A stretch of DNA of 35,987 nt from Burkholderiaceae bacterium (GCA_019745005.1 JAIETO010000262.1:1-35987), one strand, 5' to 3'. Positions 16,862-25,240 are shown, counted from the stretch's first letter. The notes: generated by a model not told the origin, from the letters alone. Translations and numbers: made by a program.

Positions 16862-16883
16862 GTGTTTGACCAAACACGGTCAA
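16862..16883. promoter_or_regulatory. Overlapping perfect dyads upstream of aqpZ, possible operator
   Basis: GTGTTTG-AC-CAAACAC (16862-16877) is a perfect 7-bp dyad. It overlaps a second perfect dyad, TTGACC-AAACAC-GGTCAA (16866-16883). Both are 55-75 nt before the aqpZ start codon, and TTGACC itself resembles a -35 box. A regulator binding here would control aquaporin expression; no candidate regulator is in the window. Confidence 0.4.
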
Positions 16884-16937
16884 CGCAAATTCGTTTGAAT
16901 TAACAATCAATGAATCAACGCAAAAAAGGGGAATCAA

Positions 16938-17621
16938 ATGAAACAACTGGGCGCAGAAGTAATCGGTACATTTTGGTTAGTCTTAGGTGGTTGCGGCAGC
17001 GCGGTGTTGGCTGCTGCCTTTCCTGGTGTGGGAATTGGCTTGCATGGTGTGTCGTTGGCATTTGGTTTAACGGTGCTCACCATGGCGTTTGCGATTGGAC
17101 ATATTTCTGGCTGCCACTTAAACCCTGCCGTCTCTATTGGCCTATGGGCTGGTGGACGTTTTCCCGCCAACAAGCTGCTGCCTTACATCATCGCGCAAGT
17201 GATTGGTGGTGTGCTGGCTGGCGGTGTTCTGTATCTCATCGCTAGTGGCAAAGCGGGTTTTAGCTTATCGGCTGGTTTTGCTTCAAATGGTTTTGCGGAA
17301 CACTCACCTGGTGGCTATTCAATGCAAGCGGCCTTGGTCACTGAAGTTGTGATGACGGCGATGTTTTTGTTTGTGATCATGGGTGCTACCGATGAACGTG
17401 CGCCAAAAGGTTTTGCGCCGATTGCCATTGGTTTGGCCTTAACCCTAATCCATTTGATTAGCATCCCCGTCACGAATACCTCGGTGAACCCAGCGCGTAG
17501 CACTGGCGTGGCTCTTTATGCAGGTGGTTGGGCGGTGGAGCAGCTTTGGTTGTTTTGGGTTGCGCCTATTATTGGCGGAATGTTGGGTGCAGTGACTTAT
17601 AAGGCTGTCGCTTCAGAATAG
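16938..17621 (+). CDS. aqpZ: Aquaporin Z, water channel
   Basis: The 227-residue inner-membrane channel has six hydrophobic segments and the two half-helix NPA motifs: GCHLNPAVS (N62-A64) and NTSVNPARS (N184-A186). R187 is the selectivity-filter arginine. The narrow filter residues expected for a water-specific AqpZ, rather than a glycerol facilitator, are supported by the short loop after the second NPA and the overall match to AqpZ (E. coli 231 aa). It mediates rapid water flux during osmotic change. A strong AGGGGAA ribosome site precedes the ATG. The gene stands alone, with a possible operator upstream and large inverted repeats downstream. Confidence 0.95.
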   Translation: MKQLGAEVIGTFWLVLGGCGSAVLAAAFPGVGIGLHGVSLAFGLTVLTMAFAIGHISGCHLNPAVSIGLWAGGRFPANKLLPYIIAQVIGGVLAGGVLYLIASGKAGFSLSAGFASNGFAEHSPGGYSMQAALVTEVVMTAMFLFVIMGATDERAPKGFAPIAIGLALTLIHLISIPVTNTSVNPARSTGVALYAGGWAVEQLWLFWVAPIIGGMLGAVTYKAVASE

Positions 17622-17649
17622 TCTGAAGGAATTTTAGTCTGCATTTCGT

Positions 17650-17728
17650 GGGAAGGCGGGACGTCTCAGTGCCTGTATATTGGGCGGATAGATCTGATTT
17701 TCGCCTTCCCCGACGCTTGCCTAAGCGT
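17650..17728. other. Inverted repeats downstream of aqpZ
   Basis: GGGAAGGCG (17650-17658) and CGCCTTCCC (17702-17710) are a perfect 9-bp pair separated by 43 nt. Immediately after comes ACGCTT-GCCT-AAGCGT (17713-17728). Neither is followed by a T-run, so their role in transcript ends is uncertain. The rest of the gap to the flippase gene shows no credible gene. Confidence 0.45.
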
Positions 17729-17980
17729 AGCTTGAATTCGTATGAGTAAAATTTGTGCGGGAAACGTTTCAAACGCAATGTCTGGCGCTACCTCAATCGG
17801 CGCCGTTATCTTCCTTGCCTCTTAGAAAAAATTTCACGTGGATGGTAGACTTGCGTTCACGGACATGCCGCAAGCAAAACTTGAACTTGCTCATTTTTTT
17901 TGGCATTATCCTTAGCTTTCACTCCGAACGACCCACGTCAAACAGCCCTCAGCATTATTGAAGGCGCGGCGGGTTATTTT

Positions 17981-18027
17981 TGTTTCCTGTTGTTTCCTGT
18001 TGTTTTCTGATGTTTCCTATTGTTTGC
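17981..18027. repeat. 10-bp tandem repeat (TGTTTCCTGT) at the flippase gene start
   Basis: Five consecutive 10-bp units run TGTTTCCTGT, TGTTTCCTGT, TGTTTTCTGA, TGTTTCCTAT and TGTTTGCG. The last units reach a possible TTG start codon at 18020. Such a short direct repeat can slip during replication and change leader length. Confidence 0.75.
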
Positions 18028-18085
18028 GTCTCAATCTAGGCTCAATTTGAATCAGTCTGAAGAACCTATTGCTGAAGTAAGCCCC

Positions 18086-19381
18086 ATGCGTCGTGTCATG
18101 GGTAATTTCTGGCTTCTGATACGAGGTCGGGGCGCTGCCGCGGCAATGGCTTTTGGCGCCACCGCATTGATGGCGCGCTCTTTAGGACCATCGGAGTATG
18201 GTTTGGTTGTGCTAATGCACACTTATGCAATGCTAGTGCGGGCTTTGTTTGATATTGGCTCGGTGGAGGCCATTGTGCAATATGGCGTACCCGCTCATCA
18301 AGCCGGTGACCACAATACGCTGGGTCGATTGATTAAAGTGTGCCGCCGCATTGATCGCCAAACCAGCCTCGCAGCAACGGTGTTGGCGCTATGTATTGCT
18401 CCCATTGCCGGACCCTTGATGGGAATGGATCAAGAGCACGTGATTTTGCTGGCTGGCTATAGCTTGGTGCTGATCACCACTGGTGTCGGTAGCTCGATTG
18501 GAATACTGCGCTTATATGACCGTTTTGACCTGATTGGGCAGCAACTCGCGATTGCGCCGACTATTCGATTTTTAGGTGTGTTTGTTGCGTGGTGTTCTGA
18601 CGCCCCAATCCAAGTATTCGTTTCAATTTGGGGTGGCGCCTATGTAGTGGAAAATCTATTCCTGTTCTGGCATGCCAAGCGTCAATACAAAACCCAGGTG
18701 AAAGCTGGCTTTTCTGGCGATGGCATTTCTGGTGCGGCACTAAGTGACTTCGTGGGATTACGAAAATTTTTATGGGTGACTTACTGGCAATCGAATCTGG
18801 ATGTTTTACCCAAGCACATCACAACGGTACTCGTGGGGCATCTCTTGGGCCTCGCTGAAGCCGGACTGTTAAGACTAGCGAGAGAAATTTCGAGCACCTT
18901 GGCGAAACCCGCGATCTTGATCCGGCAAGTGGTTTTTCTTGATCTCACCCGAACGTGGCACCAAGGTAGCGATGATTTCGCCGTTATTGCGAATCGCACC
19001 GCATTATTGGGTGGCGCGGCCGGCATGCTATTTGTGGTTACAAGTTTTTTTGGCGGTGAATACCTGTTGGCTGCTTTGCTTGGGCGGGAATTTATTGGCG
19101 CTGCACCAGTTTTAACCTTGATGTTTCTCGCTGCTACATTGGATTTGGTGGCGTCGCCTTTGCGTTCTGCATTGTATGCGATTGGCAAAGCCACCAAGGT
19201 GTTGCGTTTGTATATCGCATCAACCGTGTTGTACTTAATATTTTTTACTTTGCTCACTTCTGAGTGGCATTTAATCGGTGCTGGTGTGGCTGCCAGTATT
19301 GCAGCGGCTTTGCCCTCAATTGGCATGTATTTTTTGATGCGCCAATCGCGCCATGCGCTAAAAGCAAACGAAAAAAAATAA
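18086..19381 (+). CDS. Oligosaccharide flippase family protein (Wzx/MOP superfamily)
   Basis: The about 431-residue integral membrane protein has a dozen or so hydrophobic segments and the RGRGAAAAMAFGATALMARS opening typical of polysaccharide flippases. These move lipid-linked sugars across the inner membrane for surface polysaccharide. The start is uncertain: ATG at 18086 (MRRVMGNFWLL) begins at the first helix, ATG at 18101 follows five codons later, and a TTG at 18020 lies within the tandem repeat. None has a good ribosome site. It converges with a GT4 glycosyltransferase gene; together they are the only polysaccharide-like genes here, so this is not a full capsule or O-antigen cluster. 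Confidence 0.85.
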   Translation: MRRVMGNFWLLIRGRGAAAAMAFGATALMARSLGPSEYGLVVLMHTYAMLVRALFDIGSVEAIVQYGVPAHQAGDHNTLGRLIKVCRRIDRQTSLAATVLALCIAPIAGPLMGMDQEHVILLAGYSLVLITTGVGSSIGILRLYDRFDLIGQQLAIAPTIRFLGVFVAWCSDAPIQVFVSIWGGAYVVENLFLFWHAKRQYKTQVKAGFSGDGISGAALSDFVGLRKFLWVTYWQSNLDVLPKHITTVLVGHLLGLAEAGLLRLAREISSTLAKPAILIRQVVFLDLTRTWHQGSDDFAVIANRTALLGGAAGMLFVVTSFFGGEYLLAALLGREFIGAAPVLTLMFLAATLDLVASPLRSALYAIGKATKVLRLYIASTVLYLIFFTLLTSEWHLIGAGVAASIAAALPSIGMYFLMRQSRHALKANEKK

Positions 19382-19454
19382 TCGTATTTTGCGATTGCGG
19401 CTAGTTTGAAGAATGAAATGTTCTTGCTGGCAAATCGCACAGCATGGTTTGCGC

Positions 19455-20564
19455 TTACTTGGCTAAATTGATGATTCCTTGCTTCTCTAGGCGCGCCAAG
19501 ATGTTTTCACCAGCAAGCTGAAAAGCCTCGGCGCTGTAACGCGGGTAGACCCTTGCACGCGCTGCTTGACCCATATTGCTTAAGCGCTCGGGGTGACTGA
19601 GTGCTTCCGCCAAGGCATCTGCCAACGCATTGACGTCATTGGGCGGCACCAACCAACCACTGCTGTTGGCTTCAATGGTGTACGGCATTTGGCCGACGCG
19701 AGAGGCAATCACGGGTAAGCTGGCTTGCATGGCTTCATGCATCGCAATACAAAAACCCTCGAAGCGTGAAGGTTGCAAATACAGGTGCAGGCTGGACAAG
19801 AATGTACGTGGGTGCTCCGCATAGCCTAAGAATCGTATCTGGTCGGCCACACCTGCCTGTTTGGCGGCTTCGAGTAAATTTTCCTGTTCTCGTCCATCGC
19901 CTGCAATCACCAACTCAAACGGTGTTGCGGCGACAAAGCCACGCTGTTTCAATTGAGCCAGCGCCGCAATCAAGATGTCGTAACCTTTTTGCATATGCAG
20001 GCGGCCTATACTGCCTAAGCGCAGCGTTTGACCCGCTTGCCAAGGGATCGATTGCGGTGCGTCTGGCGTTACAGCAAACAAAGGCCAGCAGGCTAAACGC
20101 TCAGCAGGCACCTTAAATCGTTTTGCGGTTTCTGCGCTCACCATGTCGGAATCGCCCACCCACATCACGGGGCGCTTACGTAAAAAGTACAGCAACAATT
20201 CGCGTAGAGGTTGTAAAAACGCATTGTGCTGCCAGCAAACCACAGGAATACCTAAGCGTTTGCCAAGCGATAATCCGATCGCCGTGGAGCGAGTTAATGA
20301 TGTCCAAAGCAGGTTTGGTTGGTACGCTGCAAGTTGCTGTTCTAGCCAGCGGTAAGCCGCAATGTGATCGCGACCGCTGCCTTCTCTTACGTGTACCGTC
20401 AATCCGTCGGCAAGCATCGGCGCGATGGCGCGTCCATCGCGTTTCGTCAAAATAAAAACTTCAAGCTGTGCACCAGCGTTGCGAAGTACACGTGTCACCA
20501 TAGGCACCGGCAGAGCAACGCCCCCGCCTTCAGCCGAGTCAAGTATGTACGCTATTTTCATCAT
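19455..20564 (-). CDS. GT4 family glycosyltransferase
   Basis: The 369-residue protein has the GT-B fold of GT4 enzymes. The N-terminal Rossmann half has the opening KIAYILDSAEGGG. The C-terminal half has IGRLHMQKGYDILIAAL, the sugar-nucleotide-binding ExxGxxxxE-type motif RFEGFCIAMHEAMQ, and SGWLVPPNDVNALADAL. It transfers a sugar from an activated donor, probably to a lipid-linked or surface glycan; neither donor nor acceptor can be read from sequence. Two adjacent ATG codons make the start ambiguous by one residue, and the ribosome site is poor. It converges on the flippase gene, which may act in the same glycan pathway. Confidence 0.92.
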   Translation of the reverse strand: MMKIAYILDSAEGGGVALPVPMVTRVLRNAGAQLEVFILTKRDGRAIAPMLADGLTVHVREGSGRDHIAAYRWLEQQLAAYQPNLLWTSLTRSTAIGLSLGKRLGIPVVCWQHNAFLQPLRELLLYFLRKRPVMWVGDSDMVSAETAKRFKVPAERLACWPLFAVTPDAPQSIPWQAGQTLRLGSIGRLHMQKGYDILIAALAQLKQRGFVAATPFELVIAGDGREQENLLEAAKQAGVADQIRFLGYAEHPRTFLSSLHLYLQPSRFEGFCIAMHEAMQASLPVIASRVGQMPYTIEANSSGWLVPPNDVNALADALAEALSHPERLSNMGQAARARVYPRYSAEAFQLAGENILARLEKQGIINLAK

Positions 20565-20811
20565 AGGGCCCGTTGAGCTTGCTTGAAACTTGTTAAGGAT
20601 TGTCGATTCAACTACTTTGGCAACGCTTGAGCTAAATCAGCTTTCTCATCGTTTAGAGGGCACCTAATTCAAACAAGAGTGCGCGGAGAATACACTGCGC
20701 CTTGAAATAAGTCGAACAATGTCAACAAACTGTGCCGGCGCCAGATTTAGCATTTTTAAGCTGACGTTTGCCTGATATTCTGTTGAAATTATTTTTTGCC
20801 GGGAGTGTCGC

Positions 20812-21372
20812 ATGAAATCAAGTGCATTGAGTCACCAACAAATCATCGAATTAACAGAAAATTGGCTCGAAAAAGCCGTTATTGGCTTGAATTTGTGCCC
20901 ATTTGCAAAAGCGCCGCACGTAAAAAAGCAAATTCGTTACGTCGTCAGCGAGGCAACGACACCCGATGCGCTACTGGCTGACTTGGTGCGAGAGTTAGAA
21001 ACCTTGGCAGAGGCCAACCCTGAGAAAATCGAAACAACGCTATTAATCCATCCGTTTACGCTGAATGATTTTTTGGACTACAACGATTTCATCGAAGTCG
21101 CCGACGACGCGCTGGTCGAGTTAGATTTGGATGGTATTTTGCAAGTGGCGAGCTTTCACCCCGATTACCAATTCGCCGATACCGCACCGGATGATATTGA
21201 GAATTACACCAACCGCGCACCGTTCCCCACCTTGCATTTGTTGCGCGAGGAAAGCGTCGATGCTGCCGTTGAAGCCTTCCCGGAAGCGGAAACCATTTAT
21301 GAGAAAAACATACAAACCATGAGCGAACTTGGACACGCAGGCTGGCAAAAACTCTTTCCCAAAGAAGCATGA
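20812..21372 (+). CDS. DUF1415 family protein
   Basis: The 186-residue cytoplasmic protein matches DUF1415 (PF07209): WLEKAVIGLNLCPFAKAP at the start, LIHPFTLNDFLDYNDF in the middle and ASFHPDYQFADTAPDDIENYTNRAPFP as the longest conserved region (its key residues are H, D and the NRAPFP end). The conserved cysteine in NLCPFA and the histidines could form a catalytic or metal site, but no function is established. A GGGAG ribosome site precedes the ATG by 8 nt. It is on the same strand as lysC, but 500 nt of repeat-containing DNA separate them. Confidence 0.9.
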   Translation: MKSSALSHQQIIELTENWLEKAVIGLNLCPFAKAPHVKKQIRYVVSEATTPDALLADLVRELETLAEANPEKIETTLLIHPFTLNDFLDYNDFIEVADDALVELDLDGILQVASFHPDYQFADTAPDDIENYTNRAPFPTLHLLREESVDAAVEAFPEAETIYEKNIQTMSELGHAGWQKLFPKEA

Positions 21373-21543
21373 GCGGCAAGCGGCGAATAGGCAAACCGTG
21401 TGCATCGTGAATCTAGACGCAAATAAAGCGATAGAAAATTGCAGAAAATCCGAGACAAATTATTTATAACGATATTTGTTTTGGTAATGAGTGCGAGGGG
21501 GATGTCGGCTTTTTCTGTACACACCTATGAATTCAATTAAATT

Positions 21544-21622
21544 CTTATACTGTATGCCGTATATTTTCTATGCGCCTTATTTTAAAGCGCATAACTAGAT
21601 GTTTTTAAGCATACTGCCGTGT
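21544..21622. repeat. Interspersed ~90-bp palindromic repeat, copy upstream of lysC
   Basis: The core ATGCGCCTTATTTTAAAGCG (from 21570) pairs ATGCGC (21570-21575) with GCGCAT (21587-21592). Outer blocks are TTATACTGTATGCCG on the left and GCATACTGCCGTG on the right. The rest of the 508-nt gap before lysC shows no gene. Confidence 0.55.
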
Positions 21623-21880
21623 TTTTTAAATTATACGAAAATAAAATTGGCAAAACGCGGCGTTTCTTTTGAAGGACGCGGAAAGATTTTTTCAGTTTGT
21701 CCTGTACGACTTACGGCATTTGCGGATAAAAACAGCAAAGACATGAAACCCGCAAGGCTTTTGCTTAAATTTTAAGCAGTGCGCGCCTTGTTATTTTGCG
21801 TCGCAGCATGTACATTACGAGGCTGTTTTTCTCACTTCGCGGGTCTTCGTACCTCACTTGATTTTCAATTTCAAAAATTT

Positions 21881-23140
21881 ATGGCTTTAATTGTCCACAA
21901 GTACGGCGGCACTTCGATGGGGTCAACCGACCGCATCAAGAACGTCGCAAAACGCGTCGCCAAATGGCATGACGCGGGTCATCAAATCGTCGTTGTTCCG
22001 TCTGCTATGTCGGGCGAAACAAATCGCATCATTGGCTTGGCAAAAGAAATTATGCCCGAGCCAGATCCACGCGAACTTGACATGATTACGTCCACCGGCG
22101 AGCAAGTTTCGGTGGGCTTATTGGCGATGGCCTTACTCGCCATTGGTAAGCAAGCCGTGTCTTACGCGGGCTGGCAAGTTGCTATCAAAACCAACTCGTC
22201 CTACACCAAGGCGCGCATCGCTTCGATCGACGAGGAGAAAGTTCGTGCTGATTTAGACGCAGGGAAAATTGTCATCATTACGGGCTTCCAAGGCGTGGAT
22301 GAATTGGGCAACATCACAACCTTGGGTCGAGGTGGTTCTGACACTTCCGCCGTCGCCGTGGCGGCAGCGTTGCAAGCACAAGAATGCTTGATTTACACGG
22401 ACGTAGATGGTGTCTACACGACCGACCCACGTGTGGTGTCAGAAGCACGTCGCTTAAATACAGTCACATTTGAAGAGATGCTGGAAATGGCATCCTTAGG
22501 TTCCAAAGTGCTACAGATTCGTTCGGTTGAATTTGCTGGTAACTATCGCATGCCGACGCGCGTATTGTCGTCGCTGACTGACCCATTAATGCCGCTAGAA
22601 GAGGAAGCTCAATCTGGCACTCTGATTTCGTTTGAGGAAGATACACACATGGAACAAGCTACCATCACAGGCATCGCGTTTAACCGTGATGAGGCCAAAA
22701 TAACCGTTCTTGGCGTGCCAGATAAACCCGGGATTGCCTATCAGATTTTAGGACCAATCGCTGACGCAAATATCGAAGTCGATATGATTATTCAAAATCA
22801 ATCGGTCGATGGCAAAACGGACTTTACGTTCACCGTGCCACGCATTGATTACAACAAAGCCATGGCTGCATTAGAGTCACAAGTTAAAGCAACGATAGGT
22901 GCAGCCAGCATCGTTGGTGATCCAAAAGTTTCGAAGGTGTCAGTGGTCGGCGTTGGTATGCGTAGTCATGTGGGCATCGCTTCACAAATGTTTCGTACCT
23001 TGTCGGAAGAGGGAATCAATATCCAAATGATTTCAACTTCAGAAATTAAAATTTCTGTATTAATTGACGAGAAGTATATGGAATTGGCGGTCCGTGCTCT
23101 GCATAAAGCCTTCGGACTTGAGTCGGCACCGAGCAAATAA
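21881..23140 (+). CDS. lysC: Aspartate kinase (feedback-regulated, ACT-domain)
   Basis: Aspartate kinase phosphorylates L-aspartate, the first step to lysine, threonine, methionine and diaminopimelate. The 419-residue protein opens with the kinase signature VHKYGGTSMGS (residues 5-15), and the catalytic amino-acid kinase domain runs to about residue 250. Two ACT domains follow (ITVLGVPDKPGIAYQILGPI and VVGVGMRSHVGIASQMFRTL) and should bind lysine and/or threonine as inhibitors. The ATG at 21881 is chosen because it starts the conserved sequence; longer frames upstream match nothing. It lacks a ribosome site, unlike the internal start at 22649. A tRNA-Ser gene follows 94 nt downstream, an arrangement known in Burkholderiales. 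Confidence 0.96.
   Translation: MALIVHKYGGTSMGSTDRIKNVAKRVAKWHDAGHQIVVVPSAMSGETNRIIGLAKEIMPEPDPRELDMITSTGEQVSVGLLAMALLAIGKQAVSYAGWQVAIKTNSSYTKARIASIDEEKVRADLDAGKIVIITGFQGVDELGNITTLGRGGSDTSAVAVAAALQAQECLIYTDVDGVYTTDPRVVSEARRLNTVTFEEMLEMASLGSKVLQIRSVEFAGNYRMPTRVLSSLTDPLMPLEEEAQSGTLISFEEDTHMEQATITGIAFNRDEAKITVLGVPDKPGIAYQILGPIADANIEVDMIIQNQSVDGKTDFTFTVPRIDYNKAMAALESQVKATIGAASIVGDPKVSKVSVVGVGMRSHVGIASQMFRTLSEEGINIQMISTSEIKISVLIDEKYMELAVRALHKAFGLESAPSK
22635..22651 (+). promoter_or_regulatory. Internal ribosome site and in-frame ATG within lysC (putative beta subunit start)
   Basis: GAGGAAG (from 22634/22635) lies 8 nt before an in-frame ATG at 22649, codon 257 of lysC, directly ahead of the first ACT domain. 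Translation from here would give a 163-residue regulatory subunit (22649-23140). Overlapping alpha and beta products of lysC are known in Bacillus subtilis and Corynebacterium glutamicum. Use of this start here is inferred. Confidence 0.65.
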
Positions 23141-23234
23141 TTTCATCGAGACAGCACTTGTAGTTGACCAAATCCAAACTACCCGCTATGATCTCGGTCT
23201 CGATTGCGGCTGGTTGGTTTGGTCGTGAAAGTGT

Positions 23235-23328
23235 GGAGGCGTGGCCGAGTGGCCGAAGGCACTTCCCTGCTAAGGAAGCATATGGGCTTAAACCTGTATC
23301 GTGAGTTCGAATCTCACCGCCTCCGCCA
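23235..23328 (+). tRNA. tRNA-Ser (anticodon GCU)
   Basis: The 94-nt gene folds as a class II tRNA. The acceptor stem is GGAGGCG with CGCCTCC, the D-arm GGCCGAGTGGCC, the anticodon stem CTTCC/GGAAG with loop CTGCTAA (anticodon GCT, reading AGC/AGU), the variable arm is long, and the T-arm is GTGAGTTCGAATCTCAC. Discriminator G and an encoded CCA are present. The long variable arm is the serine identity element. A strong terminator follows 9 nt later. Confidence 0.97.
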
Positions 23329-23337
23329 AAAAAACTG

Positions 23338-23370
23338 AAAAAGCCCTTGATGATTCAAGGGCTTTTTCTT
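23338..23370 (+). terminator. Rho-independent terminator after tRNA-Ser
   Basis: AAAAAGCCCTTGA (23338-23350) pairs with TCAAGGGCTTTTT (23355-23367) over the loop TGAT, and further T-rich sequence follows. It ends the tRNA transcript and possibly that of lysC. Confidence 0.94.
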
Positions 23371-23476
23371 TTTCAGTGCTCGCAATTTATAGCGCTAAAT
23401 TTTTCAAATGCCAGCGCAACACATTACGCGAAACGCAACGGCAAAAAAATTAACCGCGCCATACAAAGCAATTCAA

Positions 23477-23749
23477 TTAAGCTGTCGGCGGTACATAACC
23501 CGTAGCAGCATCGGCACCATCACCGAAAAAGTGCTTCTCCATCTGCGTGGCCAAATACTTGCGGGCGCGGCTGTCTGCCAAATTCAAGCGGTTTTCATTA
23601 ACTAACATGGTTTGATGTTTCAGCCATGCTGCCCACGCTTCTTTAGAGACACTTTGAAAAATCTTTTGTCCCAGTTCGCCTGGGTAAGGTGCGAAGTCCA
23701 AGCCTTCTGCTTCTTTGTCTAATTTGATGCAATGAACCATGCGTGTCAT
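23477..23749 (-). CDS. yggX: YggX family Fe(2+)-trafficking / oxidative damage protection protein
   Basis: The 90-residue protein matches Ygg[21 protein letters not shown] at the start, [20 protein letters not shown], then [20 protein letters not shown] and the PPTA-type tail. The N-terminal cysteine (C7) is in the conserved position. In enterobacteria YggX protects Fe-S enzymes from oxidative damage and binds ferrous iron. The ATG at 23749 has AGGAG 8 nt ahead; the ATG three codons later would be too far from it. It lies downstream of argA on the same strand, 75 nt apart, with its own candidate -10 box in the gap. Confidence 0.96.
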   Translation of the reverse strand: MTRMVHCIKLDKEAEGLDFAPYPGELGQKIFQSVSKEAWAAWLKHQTMLVNENRLNLADSRARKYLATQMEKHFFGDGADAATGYVPPTA

Positions 23750-23776
23750 TCTGATTACTCCTGTTGAAAATTGGAT

Positions 23777-23801
23777 GGCGCATTATATGTCTGAATGCGC
23801 C
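23777..23801 (-). promoter_or_regulatory. Candidate yggX promoter (-10 box) within a perfect hairpin
   Basis: On the minus strand the gap between argA and yggX contains TATAAT (23782-23787), 33 nt before the yggX ATG. It lies in a perfect dyad, GGCGCATT (23777-23784) with AATGCGCC (23794-23801). No good -35 box is seen at 17 nt, so the promoter call is tentative. Confidence 0.35.
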
Positions 23802-23824
23802 TTATGTTTTTTGTGGCTGACCGT

Positions 23825-25135
23825 TTAAAGTTGTTTGATCAAGACCAAAGATTTGCGTTGCCAGTTGTACATTTTTTGTCGATCTTTTGGCAAATCATCG
23901 ACAGTTGCACTGACAAACCCGCGCTTCAAAAACCAATGCGCGGTGCGCGTGGTCAAGACAAAAAGTGTGTGGAAACCGGCACGTCTGGCGCGCTTTTCCA
24001 TATGTTTTAGTATGCGCTCGCCATCGCCTTGGCTTTGCACTTCTGGGTTGACCGTCAAGCATGCCATCTCGGCCATTTTTTCAAAGTGAAACGGGTAGAG
24101 CGCCGCGCAACCGAAAATCACGCCATCGTGCTCAATTACCGAGAAGTAGTTAATTTCACGTTCGATGAGTTCACGCCCGCGTTTGACCAAGGTGCCGTCG
24201 GCTTCCAGCGGTTCGATCAATTTAATGATGCCGCCTACGTCTTCGATCGTGGCTTCGCGCAAGCTCTCTAAGTTCTCAGAAGAAATCATGGTGCCCACGC
24301 CATCGTGCGTGAATAGTTCTAGTAGCGCTGAACCATCAATTTTGTAGGGGACGATGTGAATACGCGGCACGCCACCTTTCGAGGCTTTGATTGCGTGTTC
24401 TAAGTAAAACGCCGAATCCGCAGGCAAATAATTCGCCTTGAGTTCCTGTTCCGCCGCCATAAACGAGAGTTCACGTAGTTCGTCCCCATCGCGGTCAGCC
24501 ATCATCGGGGTTTCTGAGATAAAGATCAGCTTGTCGGCGCGTAGAGCGGTGGATGCAGACACCGCCACGTCTTCCATCGTCAAGTTAAATGCTTCACCGG
24601 TTGGCGAAAACCCCAGCGGTGAAAGGAGAACTAAGCTACCGGCGTCTAAAATTCTGTGTATGGTGTCATAGGCGACTTTGCGCGCTGTGCCAGTGAGTTG
24701 GAAATCAACACCGTCCACAATGCCAATCGGCTTCGCCGTGATGAAATTGCCGGAGATAATGCGAATCGCTGAATGCGCCATTGGGGTGTTCGGCAGCCCT
24801 TGGCTAAACGCCGCTTCAATATCCAACCGCAATTCGCCAGCCGCCTCTTTCGAGCACTCAAGCGCGGCGATGTCGGTAATGCGTATGCCGTTGTGAAACC
24901 GGCCTTCAACATTCCGCAAAGCGAGTTGCTCAGCCACTTGGGGGCGCGAGCCATGCACGATCACAATTTTGATGCCCAAGGCATGCAGCAAAGACAGGTC
25001 TTGTGCCAACACATGCAGGGCACCCGCCATCACCAGTTCACCTGGAAAGGCAACCACGAAGGTCTTGCCGCGAAAGGCATGAATATAGGGCGCTACGGAG
25101 CGTAGCCACTGAACGAATTGAAGGGAATTTTCCAT
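23825..25135 (-). CDS. argA: Amino-acid N-acetyltransferase (N-acetylglutamate synthase)
   Basis: ArgA makes N-acetylglutamate from glutamate and acetyl-CoA, the first step of arginine synthesis. The 436-residue protein has the classic two-domain form. An amino-acid-kinase-like domain (about 1-290) includes IVIVHGSRPQVAEQL and LLSPLGFSPTGEAFNL. A GNAT domain (about 290-436) includes MACLTVNPEVQSQGDGERIL and AHWFLKRGF. The kinase-like part is the usual arginine feedback site. The length matches E. coli ArgA (443 aa). There is no clear ribosome site; a TATAAT box lies only 6 nt before the ATG, so the transcript may have a very short or absent leader. A 13-bp tandem repeat begins 33 nt upstream. 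Confidence 0.96.
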   Translation of the reverse strand: MENSLQFVQWLRSVAPYIHAFRGKTFVVAFPGELVMAGALHVLAQDLSLLHALGIKIVIVHGSRPQVAEQLALRNVEGRFHNGIRITDIAALECSKEAAGELRLDIEAAFSQGLPNTPMAHSAIRIISGNFITAKPIGIVDGVDFQLTGTARKVAYDTIHRILDAGSLVLLSPLGFSPTGEAFNLTMEDVAVSASTALRADKLIFISETPMMADRDGDELRELSFMAAEQELKANYLPADSAFYLEHAIKASKGGVPRIHIVPYKIDGSALLELFTHDGVGTMISSENLESLREATIEDVGGIIKLIEPLEADGTLVKRGRELIEREINYFSVIEHDGVIFGCAALYPFHFEKMAEMACLTVNPEVQSQGDGERILKHMEKRARRAGFHTLFVLTTRTAHWFLKRGFVSATVDDLPKDRQKMYNWQRKSLVLIKQL

Positions 25136-25167
25136 CCGCTGATTATAATCTGAGAATCTACGGTGTG

Positions 25168-25240
25168 GCGCTTAGGTGCGGCGCTTAGTTGCGGCGCTTA
25201 GGTGCAGCGCTTAGGTGCAGCGCTTAGTTGCAGCGCCAAG
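25168..25240. repeat. 13-bp tandem repeat upstream of argA
   Basis: Five complete units occur in series: GCGCTTAGGTGCG, GCGCTTAGTTGCG, GCGCTTAGGTGCA (twice) and GCGCTTAGTTGCA, then a partial GCGCCAAG. The array starts 33 nt before the argA start codon, in its promoter region. Units differ only at two positions, which suggests recent expansion. Confidence 0.9.

Noticed and set aside
17755-17961. Small open frame between aqpZ and the flippase gene
   Set aside because: No ribosome site, unlike any known small protein, and the composition resembles the non-coding flanks.
18086-20564. Flippase plus glycosyltransferase considered as a capsule or O-antigen cluster
   Set aside because: There are only two genes, on opposite strands, with no polymerase, sugar-nucleotide enzymes or export genes nearby.
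21373-21880. The 508-nt region before lysC considered as a riboswitch leader
   Set aside because: No lysine-riboswitch-like conserved boxes are seen; the region is mostly AT-rich sequence with one palindromic repeat.
25168-25240. Tandem 13-bp units considered as a CRISPR array
   Set aside because: The units are contiguous with no spacers and there are no cas genes; this is a simple tandem repeat.
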